From NCBI RefSeq assembly GCF_030269125.1, contig NZ_BSSM01000009.1, forward strand, positions 287,592-351,591: 64,000 bases of DNA, in the 5' to 3' direction. Shown here one piece after another: positions 63,835 to 64,000 of this stretch. Position numbers and translations under genes: made by a program. The notes under the pieces were generated by a model. The model was not told the DNA's origin. It did no database searches and saw only the letters and a list, made by a program, of their open reading frames with translations. The number at the start of each line of letters is the position of its first letter. Positions within the stretch are counted from its first letter, which is position 1. This stretch comes from Streptomyces hygroscopicus subsp. hygroscopicus. GTDB lineage: Bacteria > Actinomycetota > Actinomycetes > Streptomycetales > Streptomycetaceae.

Positions 63835-64000
63835 ATGACTCAGTCGCACCCCAGGATCAGCAAGGCTGTCATTCCGGCGGCGGGTCTTGGCACCCGGTTC
63901 CTGCCGGCCACCAAGGCCACTCCCAAGGAGATGCTGCCGGTCGTCGACAAGCCCGCGATCCAGTACGTGGTCGAGGAGGCCGTGTCCGCGGGGCTCGACG
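63835..64000 (+). CDS. galU: UTP-glucose-1-phosphate uridylyltransferase, N-terminus only
   Basis: The first 55 codons are present before the window ends. ISKAVIPAAGLGTRFLPATK is the nucleotide-binding signature, with KEMLPVVDKPAIQYVVEEAV next. The enzyme makes UDP-glucose for exopolysaccharide, trehalose and cell-wall synthesis. ATG 63835 lies in a GGTGGCGGGC context. It is divergent from the cyclo-ligase gene. Confidence 0.93.
   Translation, partial: MTQSHPRISKAVIPAAGLGTRFLPATKATPKEMLPVVDKPAIQYVVEEAVSAGLD

Overview
The window is very GC-rich (coding third positions are almost all G or C), with many GTG and TTG starts, BldA-type TTA rarity, a HrdD-like sigma factor, SARP and LAL regulators, and mycelial-actinomycete gene families. 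It is a Streptomyces chromosome segment. From memory (not checked), the gene order from the hrdD-like gene to galU resembles the conserved S. coelicolor hrdD-galU neighbourhood, so the right half is probably core chromosome.

Left flank (1-6380): the start of a MerR regulator, a glutathione-peroxidase-like gene coupled to an ArsR/DUF5937 regulator, a divergent MFS exporter with a perfect operator-like palindrome between them, an unusual fusion of an APC permease to a SpoIIE phosphatase and an anti-sigma-type ATPase domain, and a small lipoprotein. A truncated DMT-transporter remnant (about 6519-6690) marks the junction with accessory DNA.

Accessory island (about 6.4-34.0 kb): two class III lanthipeptide (LanKC) systems flank a second peptide-modification operon. 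System 1 is a LAL regulator, a 47-residue precursor ending in a labionin-type S-x2-S-x2-C motif, LanKC1 and an MFS exporter. Next come a FAD/NAD(P)-binding protein, then a tightly coupled operon of radical SAM/SPASM enzyme, haem-oxygenase-fold iron redox protein, a 66-residue peptide, a nucleotide-cyclase/AAA sensor, a leaderless subtilisin-type protease and a GAF protein. System 2 is a second LAL regulator, LanKC2 (TTG start) and a 33-residue precursor whose only Cys precedes its Ser/Thr residues. The right part of the island carries an orphan LuxR HTH gene, an OmpR-type response regulator with a histidine kinase that contains a TTA codon, two small exported proteins and a SARP regulator. A 17-bp box occurs 9 bp upstream of a TAnnnT -10 hexamer at two promoters here, and I propose it as the response-regulator site.

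Junction (34.0-35.5 kb): about 1.36 kb without an intact gene, holding a 60-bp repeat and what looks like a fossil tyrosine-recombinase C-terminus, beside tRNA-Arg(CCT). The tRNA 3' end faces the island.

Right half (35.7-64.0 kb): lactate 2-monooxygenase-like enzyme, M6-like metalloprotease, TetR plus DHA2 MFS pump, MarR divergent from a LigB/DODA dioxygenase, GNAT, hrdD with a SigR-type promoter, another TetR, an intact IS481-family element inserted in a CTAG shared by two convergent stop codons, a WYL regulator, L,D-transpeptidase, P1 peptidase, LtrA, MscL, SAF-domain protein, a DnaA-box-like repeat array, MTA phosphorylase, FmdB, MFS, K+/H+ antiporter, penicillin acylase, 5-formyl-THF cyclo-ligase and the start of galU. 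Long antisense ORFs are GC-frame shadows and were not annotated. All function calls rest on reading the sequence; no database was searched.
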